DNA from: Paramacrobiotus metropolitanus
Lineage: Eukaryota > Tardigrada > Eutardigrada > Parachela > Macrobiotidae
Length of the DNA: 64,000 nt
Assembly: GCF_019649055.1 (NCBI RefSeq)
Contig: NW_026570281.1
Location: forward strand, 496,001-560,000
Direction: 5' to 3'
Positions 39,501 through 48,767 of the stretch are shown piece by piece. A program made the translations under genes and the position numbers. The notes beneath the pieces are model-generated. The model was not told the origin of the DNA and did no database searches. It saw only the letters and a list, made by a program, of their open reading frames with translations. The stretch's first letter is position 1; each line of letters starts with the position of its first letter.

Positions 39501-42428
39501 ACGGTGTTGGAGATGCTGCTGGCGGCACTGAAAGGAGCGGAATGTCAATCTGTTGTTGAACAGATTGTGCTGACGAGTCTGCAGTTAGAGTGGGATGACG
39601 AAGTAACACGGGTACTGCAACGGATGGGGCAGTTTTTGGTCCAGCAACCGGTCCGTCTAACTAGAGAAGAATTTGTTCGTCAACTGAAAGCATCGCTGAC
39701 CGGCGCGCCATCCTTGGAATTCCCCGAAACATTGTCGGTATTGTTGGAGCCGTTGTCGCGTGATGAAAGCGCGGCGCAAGAGATCGTAAAGCTGTGCTCC
39801 CAGTTGGTCGATCCGTCTGTTGTTTCCGCTGTGATTTTGAACAGAACAGATGTGTTTCTGGTGCGCATCACACGCATGGACATTTCGGATGGTGTGGAAT
39901 TGGTGCATTCGTTCTGGAAGGATGAGTTGGAAAGCGTGGCACGGTTAGTTTGGTTTTCGGTGACGCTGTTGATGGACTTGCACTTGGCGACCGGACGCGG
40001 TGGTTTGACGCCGTTGATACGTTGCGTCGCGGAGCTGCATCGTTATATCGAGTTGGCGTTCGGGAGTGGCGCGCCGGTGGTGTTTGACCATGAGCTGCTG
40101 AATGATTTGGACATGTATCGCTCCAAGCTGGTAAAATTCCTGGAGATTTGTGGATTTTCAGATGATGCGGTTAGTTTCGCTCCGGTTGAAAGCCTGTCCG
40201 AGCGGGAACTGGGGTTCACCTACGCGGAATTATGGAAGAAGGACGCGTTGCCTGCCGAGCATATATTCTACCGGAATTCCGTTCGCGATCGGCTGGAGAC
40301 ACTGTTGGCTTTTGCAGAGTTTCCGCGGACATGCGATGCTATTCGCAGCTGCGCGTGGGAGCAGATTCAAATGCTGCGCATCGTCCCGTCCTTGTTGAGT
40401 GAACGCTGTATTGATTTGGAGTACGCCGGACCCGTGTTGGACGTCTTCGGCACCGTGGTAATCGACTGGATCAGCTGTTTGATGGAGGGGACGTTCGGTG
40501 AGACGGCGGACGACGCCAAGGTGCTGGTACTGGCGGAAGAGGCCATGGAGGCAGTGGAAAACATTTTAAAGGCCCGCGAAATGCTGAAGGATGCCGGAAT
40601 GTTGTGGCTGGAGTTGACGGAGTTCTCCTTTCCCCGGATACTGGCGGCGTTGCTGGAGGGGCTATTGCGCGCCGCTGAGGAAGAGGCTTATTTGAAGATG
40701 CGGCCGCCCTTAGTGGGACGAGTGATGGCTACGATGTGTGGGCTTATACATGAATTTGCTGTCGAATCACAGGTAAACTATTGGCATACTTCTAGTTATG
40801 ATCCAATTAAAATACGTGTGTGGGCTTTGAACTCTTATCCTGATTATTAAAGCTAGCATTATGGAATGGCTTTTTTTATAAACTTAGCTGGAATGGCTTT
40901 TTTTATAAACTTAGCTCTTGAATAACAAATTTTCGTAAATTTTCATTATATACTTCGGTTTATATTGATTAGGGCACTTAATGCAGTAAGGTAAACTCTT
41001 CTGGTTTGCTGTTGTTCAGGGATTATTGAGGCCGGTGTGGGACACGTTGTTCCGCTTGGAAGTGGGCCTTTCCGACCGTCTCTCCGTCCTGCGCAGTCCG
41101 CCGAGCCAGATGACGGACATGTTCATCCGGCTGTTTAGTCCGCTGCTGCTGCATAAAGTGGCCCACGTGCAGTTGGCTGCCTGCAGTCTACTGACGCACA
41201 TGCTGCCCTCCTTCCCGCCTTCCATCACCACCGATGCCCCGCCGACCGACGATCCCTCACAACCCGCACCGGAAATCCCTCCGCCCATCGAGTTGCTCTC
41301 AGTGTTGGAGGAAGCTGCGGATATTGTGGAGACAATGCTTCAGGACGTTCCGCTGGGCGGGTCTTTCGGGGGCGTCGTCCCGGACACAGACGCGAGCACT
41401 TACATGCTGGGCTACTTGCTGGCATGGCGAGTAACGTTGGCGTGGATGCGCAAAGAGTCCAGTGATACGCGTCAGGCGCTGGGACGATACCTCGACGCCA
41501 ACGGGATGTTCAGCGCATTGTTGGATAATGTGGCCAAGCTGTTGCCGTTAGACGAAGGAGAGCGGGCGGCGGAAACAGAACCCCTCGAGGAAGAAGATGG
41601 GGTGATGAAATTCGTTGCGGCGGTTACGGACGTGGAGCGGATAAGCGCGGCGGTATACCGCGAGGCATTGCAAGGACTGCCGATGCTAGCGCGTGCCTGG
41701 TACGGGCGAAAACAGGGCAACGCGCTGCGTAGCATCGGACGTTATACGGCCAAGGTGGTCAGTCCGGAGCTGGTGCGTCGAGAGTTAGCGGTGGCAGCGC
41801 AACAGGCGCGGGAAATTGTGCTGGATAACTTCAAGGTCAATGTACGACCGACGGTGTGCGAAATCACCGCAGAATATCGCGTGGAATCATGGCTGGCCGA
41901 GATCGTCGTGCGGGTGCCTAAAGACTATCCCCTAACCGCCGTGCAGGTCTCCTGGGGGACCACCAAAGGTCAGGTTTTTCACTTCTTTACTCATCCACCG
42001 TTTTTTGTTTATTTTGTTTCTTTTTTGGTACCATTCAGTTTATTTGATTGTATTCTAGTCTTTTCTTGGCATTTTTTTTCTTTATTTTACCGTTATTTCG
42101 GTTTACATTAGGCACACACTGATTCTTTGCAGGTAGCAACATGGAGGCATGGGACGCGTGGGTCATTCGACTGTCGGGCTTCCTGCGCCGGCAGAACGGT
42201 TCCCTGCTGGAGGGCATCTTGGACTGGAAGCGCAGCGTGGACCGTAAGTTCGCCGGAGTGGAAAACTGTGCCATCTGTCTGTCGGTAGTGGAGGCTAAGA
42301 GCGGCCAGCTACCCCAGATGCAGTGCCGTACCTGCCGCAACAAATTCCACAACGAATGTCTCTACCGCTGGTTCCAGCAACAGGTCGATCCCACTTGTCC
42401 GCTCTGCCGCGAGAAATTTTTCACATGA
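36531..42428 (+). CDS. LTN1: Listerin, RING E3 ubiquitin ligase of ribosome-associated quality control
   Basis: Exons: 36531-36718, 36807-36998, 37395-37963, 38096-38456, 38599-38923, 38979-40772, 41020-41968 and 42133-42428; about 1,557 residues, slightly shorter than human (about 1,770). Listerin ubiquitylates nascent chains stuck on 60S subunits, working with NEMF/Rqc2. The N-terminal block (DDPRIRESACRCQERY, then GPWWLAQYQMHAG) follows the conserved listerin N-terminus (VREATQQAF and GYWLMAQ in human). A long HEAT-like helical middle leads to a C-terminal RING (CAIC ... CRTC ... H-x2-C ... CPLC), ending 5 residues after its last cysteine, as in other listerins. Exon 4 to 5 closes in frame only with a GC donor (AA|GCAAGT at 38457). 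The convergent neighbour is LACTB2, 470 bp away. Confidence 0.93.
40862..40915. repeat. 27-bp perfect tandem duplication in a LTN1 intron
   Basis: TGGAATGGC followed by a T run and ATAAACTTAGC is present twice back to back (40862-40888, 40889-40915) with no mismatches. It lies in the intron between LTN1 exons 6 and 7, 90 bases after the donor. The identity implies a recent event. Confidence 0.8.
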
Positions 42429-42900
42429 TCAAGCAGCGGATTTTGTCGGGAGGGTTTTAATTTGGACGCACCGGTGTTTTTTTGTTAAACTCACTGTACG
42501 CTTATTGATTTGTGATGGATTTCAAATTTTCCGCTCTTGCAGTTTTACTACGAGTAGTGATTTTTATTTTGAAATCGGTAGTCCACGTTGAGAAATTATT
42601 TAGCACTTAGAAATAAGTTTAGAAAGACTGTAATTAAATATTCCACGATTATAATTATTAGTGTGCATCAAACAACGAGACGACACAGGGAAAAATTTGA
42701 GAAAATCACAGCAGCAGTGCGTTTTCTGTGCTTCAGTTAAGACGGCTTAAATTCAACAACTGCGTCACGTCACAGTGCAGCTTTGACTGCGTATGGAGAA
42801 TTCTTTGAGGAACTATCGTCGCAACTTGCCAGCAGGCGGAAACCGTTGCCTTTTTGCTCTGCAAAGTGCAAACAAACTCTGGCCATTCACTTTTATCATA
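42429..42900. other. Shared 3' gap between LTN1 and LACTB2
   Basis: This 472-bp gap separates two convergent genes. A minus-strand AATAAA (read as TTTATT at 42563-42568) could end LACTB2. No gene is seen. Confidence 0.5.
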
Positions 42901-44800
42901 TCATACCCAATCAACCTTACCAACTTTGCCGTCGGTTATCAATTTTTCAAGCTGGTGTTTGACGTTATTGGCGGCACCTCGCCGCAGAACCATATTCAAC
43001 GTCTGGAAAAAAAATACAAAAATAGAAAAGTAATTTCTTGAATAATTTAACAGCTTTCGAATAACAAATCATGCTTTAATTACGTTCATAAAGCTTTCTA
43101 CTTAAATCAAAATAAATGCTCCGTTAACGATACTGCAAAAACGCACAACTTGAACTGACCGGATATATGCTGGTGACGAGGGCGTCGATCGTGAGGGGCT
43201 CCGGGAAGGCGTTCTGTAGTTGCTGCAAAATCTGTTGCTCACGCTGCATCCGGTGCTGGATGTACTGCTCTATTACCGGAAGGGGATTCTCGATCACAGA
43301 GCCGTGCGCTGGATAGATGACCGCCGGCTGCAGCGCCTGCAGCTGCGCCAAGGACGCCAAATACGTCGACAAATTCTCAAACACCTGTAAAGCACGCACC
43401 GTCTACTAAAAATTATCTCAATAGTTTGCAGAGTACTTACAGCGGTGCCTTCGCCCAGGATGCAATCGCCGCTGAAAAGGGCGCGATCCTCCTCTAGCAG
43501 CAGACTGATGTGGTCGTCCGTGTGGCCCGGAGTGTAGATTATTCTACGTAATCCCAAAAAAGGCTAATGTTATCATTCATATCTACATTCTGTTTTAGTG
43601 AGTTTAATGTTCATACAAATGCGTACAGTATTTTCCAAAGCCTAATTCGTTTGAAACCGTACTATGCTGATTTCTAAAAAAAACTATCAAAACGTCGACT
43701 TTGTTCATAGTGTTCCGCATAAAGAAAGCAAGCGATTCACAGGCGAACTTACTCACAAAAATTCATAAAAGGCAAACGGCTACAAAGAGAAAAACTATTA
43801 GGAAGAGTGCATGTGTGCCGCATGTTCGGCACGTACCGCAGACTCTAGATACAGTACGTACAATTCATTTTACAAATTATTCTCATCCTGCAAATAAAGC
43901 ACATTATTCGGGCTGACAGTAAGACTGTATAGATTTGCTACGTGCATAGTGTTACTGAAAACTCAAATTTAATTCTTCCAAAGTTTCCCCAAGAATTGTG
44001 CGTGCAAAATATTCATAGATTCGCAAGTTAGACAAGACGTACAGACCAACTTGTCTGTCACACCAGCCGAACCATTCAAGGAATTATAGTCATAAATTCA
44101 TAATATTCAATTCATTTTATCTGTTCGTCACAAGTTCATAATAAACAAAGCGGGAATTCGAAGTTACAATCACAAAAATATTATTAATCAAATGAAGTAA
44201 AGTTACTGATCCTAAATTGTAATTTATTGAATAAAGTAAAAAGCTGACGAAACTGACCTTAAATTCTGCCCATCCACGGAGACAACATCCCCGTCGCTGA
44301 CAAACTCGTACTGGACGCCCTTGGGCACTTCCTCCTTGCCGCTGCGTTTCAGCTTCATAACACGCGGCCGCTCCACAACACAGTCGGAGCGCAGCAGTCC
44401 CGGCAAACCCCGGTGTGGTCGTGGTGCCAGTGTGTCAGGACGATCTGGGCGATGCGCGCCTTCTCCTCGGCCAGCACCGAGCGCAGCTGCTGTAAATACG
44501 CCGCGTTGTTGTTCTCTCCGGTGTCAATCAGCAGGCGCCTGCAACGAGAACTCGAATGAAAAGAACAGAAAGGTGTCTGCCGCGAATGCAAAGTGTATAA
44601 AGAAGCGACACCCACTGTGGCCCGCTGCCCAGGAGATACGTGTTGGTGCCCTGCAGCGTCATCGGACCGGGATTGCAGCCAAGGATGCGCAGAATGCTAC
44701 CGTTGAGGCGGCTGACAGGGGGCAGCGGCTTCAGTCCGGGAGGGGCACCCATCGTGCGCCAGGCCACCAGACGCAGCAGGCGGGACTCGGCGACGCCCAT
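42901..44800 (-). CDS. LACTB2: LACTB2-like metallo-beta-lactamase-fold endoribonuclease, with a frameshift
   Basis: Exons (minus): 44800-44616, 44538-44258, 43543-43441, 43384-43160 and 43002-42901; 298 residues if one base is restored (human 288). The human protein is a mitochondrial single-strand RNA endonuclease. Matching blocks in order: [24 protein letters not shown], the zinc-binding [35 protein letters not shown] and IYPAHGSVI. The C-terminal winged-helix-like tail includes [10 protein letters not shown]. Immediately after HWHHDHTG the frame breaks: the run of four G at 44408-44411 (C on the plus strand) needs one more base to enter the next conserved block, and exon 2 is one base short of its phase. 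The start could also be the ATG at 44752. Whether this is a broken gene or a sequence error is open. Confidence 0.9.
44408..44411 (-). other. LACTB2: Frameshift site in LACTB2
   Basis: A four-base G run (minus strand) directly after the catalytic HxHxDH motif. The upstream frame reads into VCRDCCAP and stops; the frame one base away reads LPGLLRSDC and continues to the exon end. No GT-AG intron can bridge it. The site is a homopolymer, where sequencing deletions are common. Confidence 0.8.
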
Positions 44801-45463
44801 CGGACCACCAACAGCCACACACGCGGATGCTGAGAATAGGGCAGTGAATCTGGAGATAAAAATCACTTCAATCAACACACTTATCGTAAGTTCACTTTTA
44901 TTTCGTTTAAACTGTCGGTATTTTACAATGCATGATGTTCACTTGTGTGAGCTGTGTCTAAAAACAACTTTTAGCCATGCCATCTCAGCGATCCGACTGC
45001 GGTAGCGTCATAATATTAACAGACAAGTAAACTGTTAGGACTACAAAGCAAAACAAAGCAGCGAACTAAACACCCGAATGGTCAAACAGCAGCGTAGGTC
45101 ATCTGCTTCATGCAAAACGCTATTTATTATTCCGCATGTTAAGTTATTATAAGGATCAATGAAGGTACATTCTTTGATTAAACGCCTCAGAAATACATTA
45201 AAAACGGGAAAAGTTGATGCAACGAAAGGAGAGATTCAATATCGAGCCGGCATCTTCAGAACACCCAAGACATACTGCTTCAGAAAAGATACAACTTCAG
45301 AAAAACACAAAAGACGAAAAACTGAAAAACCAACAACAGCTAAATTATAAGTTTAAAGTCTGCACTATAAAATCCCAAAGGGAATCTGTAATACTAATCA
45401 GTAATCACAGCGACTTATACACCCATTCCACAATGCTTAATCACTCGGGGAGTAGGACAAGAA
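44801..45463. other. Gap between LACTB2 and the small minus-strand gene
   Basis: A-rich, low-complexity sequence with plus-strand frames rich in K, T and N that look random. It probably includes the LACTB2 promoter and the 3' end of the gene at 45464. No supported gene. Confidence 0.45.
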
Positions 45464-45854
45464 TCACTCGGACAGTGGCTCAGCTTGCTGCAGATGCTCC
45501 GAAACCATCTGGCACAGATGGTCGTAGCGCTCCTCCGCGGCCTGCTTTTCTCGTTTCAGGATGTCGACCTGGCAAATCAATCTGATCATGGCACGCCGGA
45601 ACTGCAGCCGTGGGGACACTTCGCTGTTGCTGTCTGCCTGGCTTGATTTCTTCTGCCATTCGCGGACGTGGTGCACCACCTGAGCCTTTATGACACGGCC
45701 ACGCTCGTTTAATTCACGGAGCTTGTCTAGCGTGCTCGTACATTTCCAGCACCATCTCCACCACGTCCGAACTGGTCTGCGCCAGGAGGCCAGCATCGGG
45801 GCGAGCGGTGGGGGCGGCGTCGCGAAGCGATGCGGGCTGATCACCTTCAGGCAT
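45464..45854 (-). CDS. Small helical protein, unrecognised, with one frameshift
   Basis: Reading on the minus strand from ATG 45854, one frame gives MPEGDQPASLRDAAPTARPD and then an acidic helix ending DVVEMVLEMYEH. The next frame gives LDKLRELNERGRVIKAQVVH, a polar linker, and a coiled-coil-like end (ILKREKQAAEERYDHLCQMV) to the stop at 45464. The two halves abut at 45731, and the span of 391 bases is one over a multiple of three, so a single extra base (or two missing) breaks the frame. Together they make about 129 mostly helical residues, the size of a small complex subunit. I considered Mediator subunits but found no firm match. Confidence 0.55.
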
Positions 45855-47185
45855 CGCGACAGAAGAAAGAAAGACTTCCAGTGGGCTCCAGCGGGACACA
45901 ACTCCCGATATGGCAATCTGCAGTCCAGGGTGCAAAAAGAAGCAGGAGACTGAGAGGCAGCAAGCTACTTACGCAATCGCCTTTTTACTAGTCCAAATAA
46001 GAAGAGTAAACTTTTACGAATTTTGAAAATTAATTTATTCAATTTTTATCAGTAAGAAACTTCCACTGAAATGCAAAATTGAAGCGCAGCTCACGAGCCT
46101 CCGGTCATCGATCTCCTACCCTGAAACTGCAACCAAAGATGGCGCAGCTTGACCGCATCGACATTCGACACATCCAGCGATTCAACAGATTCTGATGCTG
46201 TTTCAATTGTTGCGATCCGCAAAGAGATACGAGTACATAACGTTTCCGGCATGAGCAGGTGAAAGGAAGTAATATCTGATTCTAATTTCAAACGTACTAC
46301 CTAGGTACTGAACATAAATGTGCTGCATATTTATGTTCAGTACCCAGGACCTAGGTAGTACGTTTGAAATTATGTGTGCATATATAAGCACACCATCCTC
46401 AATCTCGTAACTTGTACAGCAAGAATTGCAAGCAAGAATAATAAGACTCTCTTCCAGCAAGAATAATAACAGTAACTGAGTTACTTACTACTTTTTATCT
46501 GGTCTTTTTGTCAGTCCGACTCCGTCGTCGTCTTTCCTTGTAGAAAACAATGTACACCCAGTTATCAACAGAAAGCCATTAACGCTATCACTAGAACAAC
46601 AATAATGATAAACGTAGAAGAGCGCCCAACATATACAGCAGCAACTGTCAAACCCATAATTAACACGGTAAACCGTAAAAAAAAGGGGATAAGAATCATT
46701 AGATTATAAGAAAGGGGAAAAGTGGAAAACACGAGAAACATTTCGAAAATTTCTGTGAGCAGTGGGCACGGTGTGTTGGAGTTTCAAGAACGTACCTGCA
46801 AAGCCTGTGCGGTTAGCTGTGCGACAAAACCTAGCTTGGAAACTCAGGACTTGATTTTGTTCATTTTAGAATTTAGAATTTAACGATATGTACTGTACCT
46901 GCCGTAACCGTAACTATTCTACACCCTTTTCAAAACAGATTAACTGGACCTTTTTGATAAAGCCAGTATACAGTAGTATTCTCAAATACGTAAATCTGTG
47001 AAATGTCAAAACTTTCTTATTGAAGGAAGAGTCGAAAACATTGCGCTCATTAAACACAGCAAGTTATTGACGGTGAAGAATAGAAGTGATCGTTGGACGT
47101 GTCTGACTGGAAGCAGACACGAAGCCTGTGAAGTGCTGATCGCTATAAAAGTAGTTTCCTCATCCTTCTACCGCTTCCCCGCAAT
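45855..47185. other. Intergenic stretch before SF3A2, with an inverted repeat
   Basis: It holds a strong hairpin (46284-46371) and the presumed SF3A2 promoter near 47,000-47,180. A 66-codon minus-strand frame at 46091-46291 runs into the hairpin arm and is not supported as a gene. Confidence 0.45.
46284..46371. repeat. Inverted repeat with 36-bp arms
   Basis: The arm at 46284-46319 (AATTTCAAACGTACTACCTA onward) is matched perfectly in reverse complement at 46329-46371, except for a 7-base insertion (CCAGGAC) in the right arm. The loop is 9 bases. It could be a small foldback element or a structured transcript. Confidence 0.75.
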
Positions 47186-48460
47186 ATGGACTTTCAACAC
47201 CGCGCGGGTGGAAAGACCGGCGGAGGCGGTGTAGCCTCGGCCTCCGAGAGCAACCGCGATCGTCGCGAGCGCCTGCGTCAGCTGGCGCTGGAGACCATCG
47301 ACCTGGCCAAGGATCCCTACTTCATGAAGAACCACTTGGGCACCTACGAGTGCAAGCTATGTCTGACGCTGCACAACAACGAGGGTAGCTATCTGGCCCA
47401 CACACAGGGCAAGAAGCACCAGGCCAATTTGGCGCGCCGCGCCGCCATGCAGGCCAAAGATGCGCCGATCCAGCCCGCTCTCGACAAGCCTCGCGTCGAC
47501 ATCAAGAAGTTCGTCAAGATCGGAAGACCCGGTTACCGTGTCACCAAGCAGAAGGATCCAGACACGCACCAGCAGAGCCTCCTCTTTCAGGTCAGTTTTC
47601 TGCGATAATATTTTCATGGCTGAATCGTTATGAGTTGGCGACGTCGACTTGAGCCACTTTGACGTTCTTCCATCGTCTTCGGGCTTACTTTCAGTGTTAT
47701 AATGACACAATACAGTGCAAAATATTGAGAATAACACTGTTATTCTCTGTTATTCTTATGAATAACATTATAACACTGTTATTCTCAATATTTTGCATTG
47801 TATTTTGCCCATTTGGGTGTTATAACCTACTTATTTATCTGCAAAATATGTTTTGTTAACTTTACTTACAGTACTTATGGTTTAACCACTTTTCGAATTA
47901 AAATTTTGTTTTTATAAACCGATTATTCTTAATCTTGCTTGTGGAATATAGATATTACTTACGCGGTTGCTCAGTTAAAAATGTAAAATACACCAAGCTT
48001 ATGTTTCTTGATACTCATAGTAACATAAGTTCATTAACTTATACTTCGTGCGAGCACTTTGATTCTTTAAGCGCGTGGAACTAGCTCCAGGATGTGGCGA
48101 AATCGAGAAAGCATACATACAACATAAATAACATTATGACATAAGTGCATCGATTATTTACTTACTGTACGTTTATGTAAGTATTTTTAAAGCACGGTAG
48201 CCATTATGTGGATGTTACTGTAGGTGGACTACCCGGAAATCGGCGACGCCGTCATTCCCAAGCACCGTTTCATGTCTGCCTTCGAGCAGCGTCACGAAGC
48301 CCCCGACAAGAACTGGCAGTTCCTTATTCTGGCCGCCGAGCCTTACGAGACCATCGCCTTCAAGGTGCCCTCGCGCGAAGTGGACAAGAGCGAAGAACAC
48401 TTTTGGACTCACTGGAACCGCGACACTAAGCAGTTTTTCCTGCAGGTGGCCTTCAAATAG
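47186..48460 (+). CDS. SF3A2: Splicing factor 3A subunit 2 (SF3a66)
   Basis: Two exons, 47186-47590 and 48224-48460, join in phase 0 at LLFQ|VDYPEI to give 213 residues. SF3A2 is part of the SF3a complex of the U2 snRNP and helps it engage the branch site. Identity to the vertebrate protein is very high from the start (MDFQHRAGGKTGGGGVAS). The matrin-type zinc finger uses C56, C59, H72 and H78 (YECKLCLTLHNNEGSYLAH), and the C-terminal core ends FFLQVAFK. The long proline-rich repeat tail of vertebrate SF3A2 is absent and the protein stops just after the core. The 633-nt intron carries an inverted repeat. Confidence 0.97.
47709..47804. repeat. Inverted repeat in the SF3A2 intron
   Basis: Arms of 35 bp at 47709-47743 and 47770-47804 (AATACAGTGCAAAATATTGA onward) match with two mismatches around a 26-base spacer that itself repeats GTTATTCT. 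The element is AT-rich and may be a degenerate MITE. A hairpin in the pre-mRNA of a core splicing factor is at least a curiosity. Confidence 0.7.
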
Positions 48461-48672
48461 CCACGCAGTTTATGTATTTACAATTTATCCTCCATTTAAT
48501 ATTTTTTGCTATTTTGACGCTATTTTGGCGCTAAATTCTGTGCACACTCCAACTGTCTCGTCTCAAGACTGACGCATGTAATGGAATTGTATATTTTTGA
48601 AAGTAAGTGCTTTTCTTGCTACGCTCTGTATTTACGGAAAAAATGAAACCATAAATAATTCATCTATCCGCG

Positions 48673-48678
48673 TTTATT
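48673..48678 (-). terminator. Poly(A) signal of LAS1L
   Basis: AATAAA on the minus strand, 90 bases after the LAS1L stop at 48768. Confidence 0.55.
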
Positions 48679-48767
48679 TGTAATAGTTAAAAATTAGTAA
48701 ATTGTCGGGCGGATGCATCACATTCTCATTGTACAAAAAACACAAATCGGTACGACGGCACCGTGGA

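Noticed and set aside
45464-45854. Mediator subunit (MED30, MED28, MED11 or MED22)
   Set aside because: Size and helical content fit but conserved residues do not line up.
46091-46291. 66-codon minus-strand frame
   Set aside because: Its start lies inside an inverted-repeat arm and no splice partner exists.
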